Assembly: GCA_037176885.1 (NCBI GenBank)
Contig: JAWWNJ010000022.1
Location: forward strand, 558,001-622,000
Direction: 5' to 3'
Length of the DNA: 64,000 bases
Origin: Favolaschia claudopus
Taxonomy: Eukaryota; Basidiomycota; Agaricomycetes; Agaricales; Mycenaceae
The position numbers and the translations under genes were made by a program. Below are positions 42,982-54,603 of the stretch, in pieces (within the stretch, counting starts at the first letter, position 1; each line of letters begins with the position of its first letter). Below the pieces are notes generated by a model. The model ran no database searches, was not told where the DNA came from, and was given only the letters and a program-made list of their open reading frames with translations.

Positions 42982-44502
42982 TCAATCCAGTCCCGTGTAA
43001 TAAGGGGAAAAGTCAATTCCCAGGTCATTTAACCCCAAAGCTCTTCTTTTGTCGTTTATGGAGTCGACGAGGCTAGCCCGCTCTGGTTGAGGTATCCAAA
43101 CATCTGGGAATTGTACATAGCGAAGCGCAGAGCAGTGCGCTAGCCAGACAGGAAGCCCGAATTTATCGGCAGAGGTGTATTCGATCTTGGAGATGACTAG
43201 ATACAGGGAGAGGAATCCCCCAACACGCGGCGCATCATCGCTATACACCTTGTTTCGCCACGGAGGTATTAGCCTCGGAAAATTTAGTAACAACCTCAGC
43301 TTTGGAAGTGGGTCGTGAAGCCGTGCAATCGCGATGGAGGAAAGGGCACGGGAAAGATGTGAGCCGTGTGTAAGCTGGTTTGTCAAGATCGTCAGGCAAA
43401 TAAGGTGCGGTTCTTGAGGCAGAACGTAAGAAATGTATTCCGGCACGGTGGTTAGCGCCAGGAGTCTCCCAGACGCCGCGTCGCCAGGCGACATTGTCAA
43501 TAGTGATTCAGGGGCGAAAGCCCCGGAGTTGAGCCTAAGAAAGTTCAGGTGTTTATGCCTGTGAACGAAGCTACGTAGCGCATGGAGGTCAAGCGAACAA
43601 TTTTCTCCAACGGTCAACATCATGACCCTGCTACTAGCATGCATGGAAGACAAGAAGGCGGTGTATTGAGTGGGTGAAAGGGAGGGTAGATGTGGAAGAT
43701 CGAGGCATTTTATTGACTTGAAGAATGTTGTGATAGTGAACGGAAAACCTCCGGGTCCTGGAGGATGTATATTCTGAACGTGGAGTTTTCCATTATCGCG
43801 ATCTCCAAAGCCGTATCTCAATGCATGTGAGATGCGGTGTACCTGATCCCATGACGTGCCAAATGCAAAGTAATGGCAGCACAGCCAGACAGCGATTTTG
43901 TAGACACTCCAGATCCAGGACAAAATCATCACTATCACAAGTGGTATGGCCAGCAACAACAAGAGGAGCACTTCTTCAGGTTGGAAGTCGAGGTGACGCA
44001 AATCGCCCAGTGAAGGGTAAAGTGGCTTCCAGCCAATGGGAGGCAGACGATTGAACTCAGAAACCCTCACGCAGCGGTGCCCAAGGCCAACGAGGACGAG
44101 CGGGTGGATGTTCTTCGACATTGTAGCCAGAATCTTGGCAATCCCGGGGTCTCTCTGACAGCGACCCAGGATGACGAGGTCGGTGAGGTGGTCAAGTTGC
44201 TGGATGACACTGGGAAGACCATACCAATGCAACGGGACACAGGGCTCTCTCCGCAGCACCGTCAGCTTGGTAATCGGTCAGATGCCAGAAATCATGGGCA
44301 GAAGAAAGACGTATTCCTCCGAGGCCACTATTGCCCCGGAAATGACTTGGGACTTCGAGAAACCGTATTGTTGCAGTAGAATTAGAGTCAGAGACCTGCT
44401 GTGTCGAAAGAATCGGCATGTATGGAATACGTTCCAGACATCACGGCGGGTGACGAGGAAGGGGAAAATGATGTCGAAAAGCTCCGGTGGTAGGTCAGGC
44501 AT
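42982..44502 (-). pseudogene. F-box paralog with membrane hairpin and an in-frame TGA
   Basis: Starting at ATG 44502 (LPPELFDIIFPFL), the frame matches the gene at 3402-4937 along its length, including EPCVPLHWYGLP against EPCLPLHWYGLP, the hydrophobic hairpin (LLLLLLAIPLVIVMILSWIW), and LVWLAHCSALR-like segments near the end. One codon breaks it: TGA at 44280-44278, where the intact gene has a His codon (LLPIISSLH against LLPMISGI-stop). The frame is unchanged on both sides and stays open for 432 further codons. It is a young pseudogene, a readthrough gene or a sequencing error. No GT-AG intron neatly removes the stop. Without it the protein would be about 507 residues. Confidence 0.8.
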
Positions 44503-44919
44503 TGCCAAGGTATCGACCAGTGTTCCTTCAAATGGCTGCCAGGGAACTCATAGTGCCATACGAGCACGGTGGGTTTGGCCACTGCCAGATGTCTCTGTGG
44601 GTGAAAATGGAGAGCTCGACAAAGGCTGTGGGTGCTTGTGTGGGTGACACGAAAAAAATGGTTCGGCTGATGCCGGCTGGGATGATACGATCACGACGAC
44701 AATCTTGAAACTCGGACTTTTCCGAGTTGAACTGGTTGCGGTTGAATTTTGCTGGCGCCACCCATTGGGTGCCACTTTCCCTTTCTCCTCGACGTCATTC
44801 TCTGCGCACTCTCTGTATATGGCAGTTTTGGTGAAAACTTTAGCAGCAACGTGGTTCCCGTGCGTTCAATTTCTTCGACCGACTTCCATCCACCTCCCAG
44901 GCACTTTTCCTCAACGCTC
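44503..44919. other. Divergent upstream region, no gene seen
   Basis: It separates the start of the F-box relic from the BTB gene. Overlapping short frames on both strands have no recognisable content. Confidence 0.45.
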
Positions 44920-45816
44920 ATGGAGCCTGCGACAGAGCCAAAGATTTCAAAGCGATGTGGGTTCATTCAAGTCCAAGGCTCTGGATTTTTATTAACTGAC
45001 AATAAATGTTATAGTCTGCGCCGCGGACAGCGACATCACCATCTCTTCATCCGACGGCGTGCTCTTCAAAGTACATCGAAAGAATCTCGAAGTACACTCC
45101 GACGTCTTCGCGAGCGCGGAGCACTCTACTCGTCCACCACATGACGAACTCGTCCAGTTAACCGAATCCGCCGCAGTTCTAGAGCTGCTCTTCCAATACA
45201 TGTACCGACAGCCCCAGCCGAATCTTAACGTGGTTGAATTTCCCGTGGTTGCGGGACTGGCTGAGGCAGCGGAGAAGTATGTGGTGTATTCGGCGCTAGA
45301 GTGGTGTAAGATGAAGATGAAGTGTGTTTTGTTGAATTGTTGTGCCCGCTATATATTTGATTGATAATTCGTGGGACAGGGATTCTATTGAGTCGCATCC
45401 GTTGGAAGTACTTCGTTATGCAGCGAGACATGGTCATGTCAATCTAGCCAACGAATCTGCACAGAAAAGTGTTGGATATCGAGTTTCAGAAGCAATGAAT
45501 ATTCTACCGCCTGATACATTTCCGAGATGGGTACGATTCGAGCCATGTTCAGTGAAATTCAGAATTCAGCTGAAATTTGATGCAGGTTTTGTTTTACGAG
45601 CGCTGGCACGAGGAGAAAATCAAATTCCTGGGCGGCACGATGTCAAAATATGAGAAGGACATACCGCTTCTCGGGAAATGTATCGTTGAGCTCAATCCGT
45701 TCTCGACGTATCGCGAGGAGCTAGAGAAGAGCGGGTATAAGAATATTATTCGGGATATGATGGATATTAGGTTCATGCCTGAATCCGAGAGCATCATGGA
45801 GGCGGAGTCGACTTGA
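44920..45816 (+). CDS. BTB/POZ domain protein
   Basis: Four exons, 44920-44956, 45015-45321, 45380-45530 and 45586-45816, give 241 residues in frame. The BTB fold is clear: DSDITISSSDGVLFKVHRKN, LEVHSDVFASAE, VQLTESAAVLELLFQYMYR, and LAEAAEKYVVYSALEWCK, followed by HPLEVLRYAARHG, a helical extension typical of fungal BTB proteins. BTB proteins of this kind dimerise and may act as substrate adaptors for cullin-3 ubiquitin ligases. There is no Kelch or zinc finger partner domain. The C-terminal exon (FYERWHEEKIKFLGG) is helical. Confidence 0.88.
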
Positions 45817-48593
45817 AGGAATGACCAGAGATGATTTTTGAACTGAATTGAACTGACAGGATTTGCGAAGGTTTCTCGTACTTATTGAACTGTGTCCTTT
45901 CCATAGTACTTATACGCATCTTCGTCACAATATTTCCGTAGATTTCCGTGTCCGTTGGCCTTTTTTCTCTCTTAGATTCCGCTTGAGCTTGATGGGAGTC
46001 AAGAGTAAGAGTCGGCAGCTGCCGATGGATTCCCACGCATATCTTGTCCCTCTGAGTCTCAACCCGACTCCGAGTCTCCTCCCTCACAACGTTCTGCTTT
46101 CATTGTCCCATGTCTACGATGTGTTCAACCTCAACGAGACGGGCAGCATGCCTGTGATACTATGGCTGTTCTGTAAGGACGCAAGAAGTATAAAACCATC
46201 AACTTCAAGGTCTTACACGATGAGCTGCGCGGTCGAGGACTTCAAGTTGGACTTGGAGCACCTTTGCAGCTCCAGATCTGGTGGGCGTGCACAAGGACTA
46301 TAAGAAAGAGATGGAGCCCTCAGCGTTTCTTTGAATGGCCCCCTTGACCATAAGATTTGCCTCGATTGACTCCCCGCTGGCAGTGCGTTTTCCGGTGCGT
46401 GATGGCTCAGTATCTCTCTTGTATGTGCACTGACCTCCCTTTCGATACGCAGGCTGAGCGCTCAATAATTTTGCCTATGACGTGTCGGACGAGCTACTTC
46501 ATGCGGTGGCAGGTTGCTTTGTCGTACCATGAAGCTGCCCATTCTCATCCACCCCTGCTGTTAATGCCACCACCCGTAATGAATACCATACCGTCCAATG
46601 AAAATGCTACCAGTTTTCAATTGGTGGTGTTTGTCTTCACCACTACTATGCTCATCTTTGTTCTACGGCCTCAGGTCACGTGGCTCGTCAGCGGATGTAT
46701 TACTACTCTTGGGATCTGGTCAGCACAAGATCATCTTGTGCTGACCCAGTTGCAAGTAAATTTCTACAGAATCCGGTCCATGTTCTTACACCCTTGTCCA
46801 GTTCCGGATCGATGCAGCAAGTACGGATGCCGACGAGCCTTCGGGTACCGAATTTGCATATCGGACAGTGTTTTCAATACAAGAGAGCTTCGAACAGAGC
46901 TCTCGCTCCTGGATCGAAATGCCTTCCTTTGCCACCCGTACGGCCCTCTCGTTCCGACCTCGTCGTTCTCATGCTCAGCTGCTTGTCTTGTAGGTTTCCT
47001 CTTACATCGTTTGGAGGCTTTCCCGATACGACATGGCCCTTGCACGATACGACCACACTCGATTACCCCGTGCCCCTTTCTCATTTACGCTTTCTTCTCT
47101 GCCACTACTGCATACCATACACTATATTCACCTGATTCTCCGCGAGGACCCTCTCTTCCGATACGTACTATTTGACCTCTCGTCCATTTTCTTTTGTCCC
47201 TTCCAAGCGCTCCGCCGACGCCTCCTCTGCCTGTCTTGTCCCTGCGCCGTATACCCTTCCTTCAATCACGCCCTGTGTCCCTCCCGCTCTTCCCTCCTCC
47301 TTGACACCGAACTACCATACCTTCTTGTGACCGACTACCCGAGGACCTAACTTCCCTTCCCTCCTTCCCCGATACCTACGTAGACACATACGAAGGCCGC
47401 AAATACATACACCCCGTCAGCCCTTCCCAACGTACCCAGACTGCTATTTTAACCTCTACCACCCATTGATCTCTTCATCGTCTTCCTCTACTCTACTCTA
47501 CTCCAGCTCCGGACAGCCTCCCCCTTCATCATTATCGCGGACTTCTGTAGCATCCTCAGTCGATGTCCAGCTCAAGCTCAAGAGGCCTTCCGCCTATACA
47601 TCTGCGTTCTCTGCGCCTTGGATGAGAGGCTCGCTCATGCCCGTGTCGACGCGCAGCCGCTGCCTGAGGTACATTCATCGACGTCTCGTGGGGTAGGACG
47701 CGTAAAGGATTTGGTGGCGCAGGAGGGACGAATCGAGGAGGATAGGAGGAGGAGGAGGTTGGTGGGGAGGCGTTGTTGGGGCTGGAGCCAGATCTGCGTG
47801 GTCTGCACCTCTCGGCAGTTTCGATAAGGCGAAGAAGGGTGGATCCGCTTTCGGGAATCGCGTCCGCTCGTTGGAGTATTCCTCCGTCCCGCCCTCGACT
47901 CGCCCCCGACTCGCCGTTCCCTCGATCACGACAAGGACGAAGACACTGTCATGAATCACCTGGCTTGCGTCTCGTCCCCGTGCTTTCACATGTAGACATG
48001 CTTGCATCGGAGGCGCCAGCGGCGAAGTGTGATGGAGCTGCTGAATGCCGAGCGGGCGAGAGTGATTGCTGGGCTGAACGTCATTGCTGCCCAGCTGCGA
48101 CTAGACGCTCCTGATGCCTTCCTTACCGCATGGACATGGCAATATGCTAGTGTTCGTCACTCCGTGCAGTGGTGAAGCCACGCGCGCGGGCTAGGCCTAC
48201 GATCTGGCGGCGGAGCAGAATTGAATGGCGGGCGGAGGAAGCAGGGGAGATATCGATATTCGGCCGTGGTCTTCGTGTTTCCCCAATGCGCTCGCTAGTC
48301 ACACCAGGGTCTCGATCTTCTGAGACGCTGCGTGGAATGGGAGGTGGCGCGAACCCGAAATCAGAGAGGATGGGGTGGGAGGAGGACTGAAGTGGGGATC
48401 GGTGTCACGTCCCTCGTATTTCACCCCAATTCCTCGTTGAGAGCACAGAATACTTCGCAAGCATCCTATCGACGATCTTGGCGAGACTCCGCCAAAGAAA
48501 AAACAATATATAGGTTGCCCGCGCTACGTTCACCGTGAAAGAAAATTGTGTAAACTATTCCCTCTTGGTAAATTCGTCTCCACCTCGGACTCA
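45817..48593. other. Long stretch without a supported gene
   Basis: The longest frame (46357-47175, 272 codons, plus) is Pro/Cys/Leu-rich and has no domain. A minus frame at 48007-47675 contains KADPPFFALSKLPRG and could be an exon relic. The stretch also contains a perfect palindrome at 46718-46746. It is likely intergenic or a decayed gene. Confidence 0.4.
46718..46746. repeat. Perfect 29-base palindrome
   Basis: Two 14-base arms (GGTCAGCACAAGAT and its reverse complement) flank a single C. With one bulge the pairing extends outward by three more bases. It could form a hairpin in DNA or RNA. It does not sit at a gene end that I can see. Confidence 0.8.
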
Positions 48594-50400
48594 TCACTCG
48601 AGGTCTTCCTCGTCATCGAAATCTTCGGCGTCAAAATCTTCAGCATCGTCAAAGTCACTCTCGCGAGCTTCGAGCTCAGCCTCACGAGCCTCGATTTCAA
48701 GCTCAGCCTCACGCGCCTTCAGCACGCGGGGGACGAACTTGCCCTGCTGGAGCGTCTGTCTGCGAGCGAGTGCGTCGAAGCCCTTCGATTCTGTCGCGAA
48801 GTCAATATAGCACAGGCAATTCCGAAATCCGCAAGACTCACCCAAATCCCGCTTGGGCTTCTGGACGTTGGGCTTGAACGAAAGGCCGTCGAGCTGAGCG
48901 GCGAACGCAGCAGCTTGCTGAACGAGGGGACGATGGAGGTCGCCATTCTTCGAACCCTTGATGCAGTTCTTGAAGCCGAGCACGGTTGCGACGTTGCAGT
49001 TGGGCGAAGCGTGTCCGCGACCGCATCCACCAGAGCCGTTGGTCTGCGCGACGTCCGGGCCAGCGCACTTGCCAGTGGAGAAGCCGCAGCAGCCTTGTTG
49101 GCACTCGCGGTCGTGAGCGCACGTCTCGAAGACGGTTTTCTTCGATTGCTGCTTGGCGGCGAGCTGAGCGATGGTGGGCTGTTTCGCGGCTCTGGCCTGT
49201 TTAGCGGTAGCTGGCTTGGCAGTGGCAGGCTTGGCGGGGGCGGGGGCACCAGGGGTGAAGGCGAGTTTGTGGACCTTCGCCGCAAAGGCAGCCGCTTGTT
49301 GTACGGGTGCGCTTTGGAGATTCCCGTCCTTCGCGCCCTTGACGCAGTTAGGGGAGCCGACGAGGGACGCGACGTCGCAGTTGGGGGCAGGGTTGCTGTG
49401 GCCGCACCCGCCGACTTTGTTGAGCTGGGAGATCCGCGGTCCGCTGCACCTGCCGGTGGTGAACCCGCAGCAGCCTTGGCGGCAGTCGGCGTCGACGGTG
49501 CAGGTGTCGTTGATGTGCTTCTTGTCGAGTTGTTTGTCGGCGAGGGCAAGGGCGGCCGCACTCAGTTGGTTCTTGTCGGTCTGCTTCGGGTTGCCTGCGG
49601 TCTTCGTCTTCGTTGGATCGGCGGCGGCTTTCGCTCCCTGGGATACGACGGTGCAGCCTCCGAAGCCGGAGATCGACTTGACGGTCTTTGGGAAACTATA
49701 AGCGTCGATGTCAGAAAAGAAGGGAAGATCCGTACGACAAGACACAAGTTCTTCGCCTTGCCGCCGCTGCATTTGGTCCCAGCAGGAAGACTGTACAAGA
49801 CCAGTCAGTGTCCGAACGCGAAGAGGCGCGAGGAACTCACGAGAAGATAACCTTGTCAGTCCCGAGCTTGGTGGCAGATGCCTATGGTTAGTGACGATGA
49901 GTTCGATCGTCAGCGTATGTTCTAACAAAACCTACAGTGTTCCCGTTCTTCGTCACCTTCGCATCGACAAAGTTCTTTCCAGTACCGGTTTGGTCGACTT
50001 TGACGGTGACGGATGTGGAGCCGTCTTTGCCAGCGTTGACTATACGTGCGCCTGTTAGCGTTCCCATTCGACTAGAAAACATAAAACAGTGACGCACAAT
50101 GCTGAACATTCATGGTCACCGACCCGTCCGCAGCGGCGGAGACGGCGGTGGAGGTATCGAGGTTTGACGCGATATCGACGTTGCCGCATGGCTTGGCGTC
50201 GGTGGGGCGCTGGGTATCTTTTCGTACAGGGTCTCCCTTGATTCCGAGGGCTGGACTGGGGAAGGGAATGAGTGATTTAGCGTGAAGACGTGATGCGTCA
50301 ATTGGGAAACTCACCTGGGTATAGCGTGTGCCGAAGTTTGGACAGCTAGGGCAAGGAAGACGGAGGCGCAAGCCAGAAGGGATTTCGTAGGAGGAAGCAT
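48594..50400 (-). CDS. Secreted Egh16-like protein with two 8-Cys repeats
   Basis: Exon 1 (50400-50315) encodes a signal peptide (KSLLACASVFLALAVQTSAHA). Exons 2-5 (50255-50098, 50039-49936, 49881-49841 and about 49790-49736) encode a domain with PCGNVDIASNLDTSTAV, DGSTSVTVKVD, GTGKNFVDAKVTKNGN and LPAGTKCSGG. These recall fungal Egh16/Gas1-like secreted proteins linked to surface colonisation. The last exon (about 49695 to 48594) adds GFGGCTVVSQG and then two copies of a Cys module with the same eight-Cys order (TC, DC, GCCGF, C, GGCG, NC, NC), joined by an Ala/Pro/Lys linker. The tail is Glu-rich (AREAELE, twice) and ends in an Asp/Glu run. The junction between exons 5 and 6 does not stay in frame with the obvious donor. 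Host interaction is inference. Confidence 0.72.
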
Positions 50401-51692
50401 CTTGATTTGAGCGAATGTGAGCACTGTCGTGAAGAGTTGTGCGTAAACTGAAGGTGTTGACTGGGATAGAACTGGTTTGAAGGATGAAATAAAAGCAAGG
50501 ACGCTGTCCTCGAAATGAAGAGAAAAAGAGCAAAGAACAGAAGGCGAAAGTGAATGAGGGTTTGGGGGTTCACCGGCTGGCTTTTATGCAAAGCGCGCAC
50601 GCGGTCCAGCACTGTAACGATAATTAACCGATCTACCTCGGGAAGTGTCAGGACCTTTACCGCTCTCTATCACACAGGTTCTTTGATGCGATGCGACGAA
50701 AATCCTCAGCGATGATCTTTTGAAAGTTTCGTCACAAATTATTGCCTTGACTTTCTGACCGAGTTTTCTGGCGCACGATACGTCCTCCATTCAGAACTTA
50801 CTCAGTCTGATTAATGCTCATTCTGGGCCCAGTCTCTTGAAACAAATCGGCCACCACGATTTGCCCAGTGCTGGTTCTCGAAAAATCATAACACCGTGCC
50901 TGCAGATCCCTGGCAACCCCCGAAACTGATCGAAAGCCAATCAATTACCTCGGGTTCTGCCCGTTCTGTTGTTTGGCTTGCCGTAGGGTGGATCGTTCAT
51001 TTCTCGCTAAGCACGCACACAACGCACAAAAGTCTCTGCCGCGCCACGTTGGCTACATCACCGGGTACTAGGCTCAGGTAGCGTGTGTGCATTTGCGATA
51101 TTGACCGATAGCACTCCGACAGCGCGCACTGAGTACTTCCCGAAATCTCTTAAGAGTACGGGTTTCATATGTTGTACATCAAATGCAGTCTCATTCAACT
51201 TGGGGGCCGGGACGGGCAACGCTCGAGCCGAGTTTTGACTTTTCTCGAAGGGTCCCAAGTGGATGAGACTTGGGATAAATTCCAGCCCAGCATGGTCCGT
51301 GATCGAAAAACCATGAACAGTTGTACAGACCCTGGCACAGGCCCCAGACCTTGAGAATTTCGCAGCTTGTGAGTATCTGCCAACTGCATATCGGTAGTCC
51401 CAAGTTCCCAACCACGCGGACCTACTTGGCGCTAAAAGTTGGCAAAAAGCCACTTGAGCGCTCCGACCAAGTCAGAACGACTGCCAGCGACGGCGGATTC
51501 AGAACAAATCTAAGAAGTACAGATGACCGCACGTCGGCCAGATCTCGAAGTTTATTGAAAAACAATATCTTTTCACTTTCAAGTTTGCTTGCATATCATT
51601 ACTCGAGAAGAATTTTGCTCACATGACCGCGTTTGCCCGCGTTTTGTCACATCGTGACGTATCGCATTTGCAATTTCTCTTCCTTCCTTGCT
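50401..51692. other. No supported gene
   Basis: It separates the divergent secreted-protein and MYND genes. Short overlapping frames at 51058-51453 on both strands show no family features. Confidence 0.45.
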
Positions 51693-52813
51693 ATGGACGC
51701 CGCAACACGGAAACGCATCGAAAAGCTTGGGGAACAGCACTATGGTGGCGGAGGCAGGTACGTCTTCAGTCGCCTGGGCTTGCTCCCTTTGTTTATAGCG
51801 GTCATCTTAGGTCTCTTTCTGAGCTCATAGAAACTCAAGACAGTCTGAAAGGCGCCGAGTCCCACCGCCTTCGCAACTACTTCTCTACGGAATGCATGGA
51901 ACCGGGACGCGATCTGGACGCGTATGGCCAGCTACTCGCACAGGGCAACCTCGCCGAAGTCAAAGCCGACTTTGCCCGTCGCGTCGCGCGCCACCAGTCC
52001 ACTGTTACCGACGGCGCTGGAGAATCCAGCTCACAAGACCTTGTTTCGCCTGAGGCGTTAGCTGCGCAAGAGCTTTACAAGCTCACCTGGGGGCCGACGG
52101 GCGTTCCAATCTACAATTTGCTTGGTCTCATGCGCATAATCGCGCCTAGCTGGGCTTCGCAGCACCTCGCTATTGCTCGTTTTCTCATCGAAACTGCGAA
52201 ACTCCCTGTCGACGCCCCTGATCTTTCGGGCACCCCAGCTCTATCTCACGCGATATCGACTAAACCGGCAACCGACTTTGAATTTGCGCAGCTTTTGTAC
52301 GACGCTGGGGGTGATGTTAACCATCGAAATCGCTATGGAGGTTTGTCTCTCTCCGAATACGCCCGAGTTCGTCTGTCTAACCTCACTCAAGGTACCTGTG
52401 CCCACGATATTGTGACGGTGTGGACGCCTCAAGACAAAAGCGTCACCGCGCGTGCAGCTTCGGCGTTGCAATGGTTTCTTGACCACAACGGTAGCGTCGA
52501 CATTGATGACAACGATGGAATGGGGGTGCGATATCTGGCTTCTCGCTCGAAGAATAAGATCCCCGCCCTTCATAAGCTCATCGAGGAAAGCGACCGCAAG
52601 CGTAAGGAGCTCGCGGGCAAAGATGGTTGTTGTGCGCTTTGCGGTCGGGCGGCCAATGAGACGATGAAGAAGTGTGGACGGTGTAAAACTGCACGGTATT
52701 GTGCGCCGGAGGCTAGGGCGTGTCAGAAGCTACATTGGCCGCACCATAAAAAACATTGTATCAAGGTTACCGATTCGACGCAAGAATTCTCTTTTTTGGG
52801 GAAGAAATTCTGA
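51693..52813 (+). CDS. Ankyrin-like protein with C-terminal MYND zinc finger
   Basis: Two exons, 51693-51757 and 51811-52813, give 355 residues. The C-terminal 60 residues hold a MYND-type zinc finger: CCALCGRAANETMKKCGRC, then ARYCAPEARACQKLHWPHH and HKKHC, giving the C-x2-C, C-x2-C, C, C, H, C order. The middle has ankyrin-like pieces (IARFLIETAKLPVDAPDLSG, LLYDAGGDVNHRNRYGGLS). MYND fingers bind proline-rich partners and occur in transcriptional or methyltransferase-linked proteins; no SET domain is present. The ATG at 51693 is chosen because the upstream part of the longer frame is in the wrong phase with the spliced exon. Confidence 0.82.
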
Positions 52814-53226
52814 GGTTCGTTAATTTGATAGAGCTGGCTTCTGTCATTCAATATGGGTCTGAATCACAGATCCCTCTGTACCTTGTAGACGGCAAACTTC
52901 TTTCCATTCAATGCCCCACCTGCAAATCGCCAAATTCCAGGCGGCACTTTTGCAAGATTGGTACTTATACTATCTGTTGCCCGGTATTGAAGTTGACATC
53001 GATGTTCGAAGTTTTTGTTTCTGTTGCGGTATTGATCGCACAGGTTTCTCCGTTTACCTACCTACCTACCTCTATCTTCTCGCGTCTATTCCCTCGCCGT
53101 ATCGAAAGACATGTTTAATTTATTTCTGAATTATCTGACATTTTTTCATTGTCGAATTGTGATGATCTGCTTGGCAAGAGCCTGGGTGACGTACACCCTT
53201 CGCTTACCCACTGCCAAACCATCACG
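52814..53226. other. Intergenic region
   Basis: It includes a CTACCTACCTACCT microrepeat at about 53060. No gene seen. Confidence 0.45.
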
Positions 53227-54468
53227 ATGAGCGGAACCCACAGCGACGACGAGTCCGATGAACAAGAGACCTGGTTTGCTGGCGGAGAGCGCAGGTAGGA
53301 TCTGCTCTCTGATTCCTCTCACCTGCGCTGAGCGCCACCCGTGAAACCAGCGGGATTTCCGTACAAAATCCCCGACGCGGACGAGAACCTGGAGGAAATC
53401 TAGTCAGGGATCTACTTCGTAGAGCACAAGAGTGAGAAGCTCTCGATAAATGGCCTCTTTACGAGCTTAAGAACGACTCATTCGATGGTAGGGAAGGCGC
53501 GACTCCGGGAGACGACGAGCCGTCGCGGCCGACGTTCTTCACCGGCGGAGGTCACACGTTAGGTGGAGAGGGACAGGCTAGCTCGTTTGTTCCGGGGGAA
53601 GCGCAGGAGCGCGAAGGTATATCCTTTTTCCAACGTAAAACTCGAGTCTGAATGTTCTTGCTCTGCAGACGAGCTCGTGGTGCGGAGATTGACCTTTTGG
53701 AGGGACGGTTTCACGGTAGAGGACGGGGAGCTAATGCGATATGATGATCCCGCAAACGCGGATGTCCTCGCTGCTATACACGCCGGGTACGCCCCATTGA
53801 GTCATCTCAGTTTTTCACTCGTTAAGAAGCAAAATTGTAGGCACGCTCCTCCCTCGATTCTGAACGTCCGCATCGGCCAGCGTGTGGATGTCCAGGTCAC
53901 GAAGCGAACCGATGAGGACTTCATCCCACCCAAGCCCAAACCGTTTTCCGGTTCAGGGAACCGTCTTGGTGCCCCGGTTCCAGCTGCCGTGCCGTCCAGT
54001 GCCGCTGCTTCGTCGTCGTCCCGGTCTGAAGCGACCAGTGCGAGCAGTATCACTCCACGGTTCGAGGTAGACCAGACACAGCCTACGACGAGCGTGCAGG
54101 TCCGACTGGCGGATGGGACAAGGTGCTGTCTGTCGGCTTTTTTCTATACATCCATCGCTCATATGCATATAGGATGGTGTGCCGCATGAATCTCACTCAT
54201 ACTGTGCTTGATCTAAGGAATTTCATCAACGCGTAAGTTGTTTATATGCCTCAGATTATTCCTATGTTATAATTTTACATCACGTTCTATGATTTTCACT
54301 CTTTCTGATCGTTGGCTAATGAGTTTTTTATGCAGCTCCCGTCCGGAAAACCTCACCCGTCCTTACACTATCGGCACGACCTTCCCGAATCGCACCCTCG
54401 ACGACAATAATGCGACCATCGAGGGAGCTGGGTTGAAAAATAGTGTAGTGGTACAGCGCTGGGTATGA
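53227..54468 (+). CDS. shp1: Shp1/p47-type Cdc48 cofactor (SEP and UBX domains)
   Basis: Exons 53227-53294, 53351-53431, about 53472-53616, 53669-53786, 53841-54122, 54173-54232 and 54336-54468. The order is that of p47/Shp1: an acidic lead, [35 protein letters not shown], then a SEP domain ([20 protein letters not shown] to [11 protein letters not shown]), a Ser/Ala linker and a UBX domain ([16 protein letters not shown] to NSVVVQRWV), which binds the N-domain of Cdc48/p97. p47 proteins steer this ATPase in membrane fusion and ubiquitin-dependent degradation. The N-terminal UBA domain usual in the family is absent. The joint between exons 2 and 3 is out by one base with canonical splice sites, so the gene may be a truncated, frameshifted paralog, or the model misses an exon. 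All later joints are in frame. Confidence 0.75.
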
Positions 54469-54603
54469 GATATCGACGATGTTTTTAGCGGTAAGGGTGG
54501 TTCAACTCCGAAGCTGTAATTGTAATACTAGCAGAACTACGGACCGTCACATTTTTCTCCACATATGTGGTTAATTGGAATCATACGAGCAAAGAAGAAT
54601 GCA

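Noticed and set aside
46357..47175. 272-codon open frame as a membrane protein gene
   Set aside because: Irregular composition, many Cys and Pro residues, no domain and no paralog; overlapping open frames on both strands suggest chance.
49688..49928. N-terminal part of the 444-codon frame at 48594-49928 as the start of the secreted protein
   Set aside because: It is intron read-through; the signal peptide and the first domain are in separate upstream exons starting at 50400.
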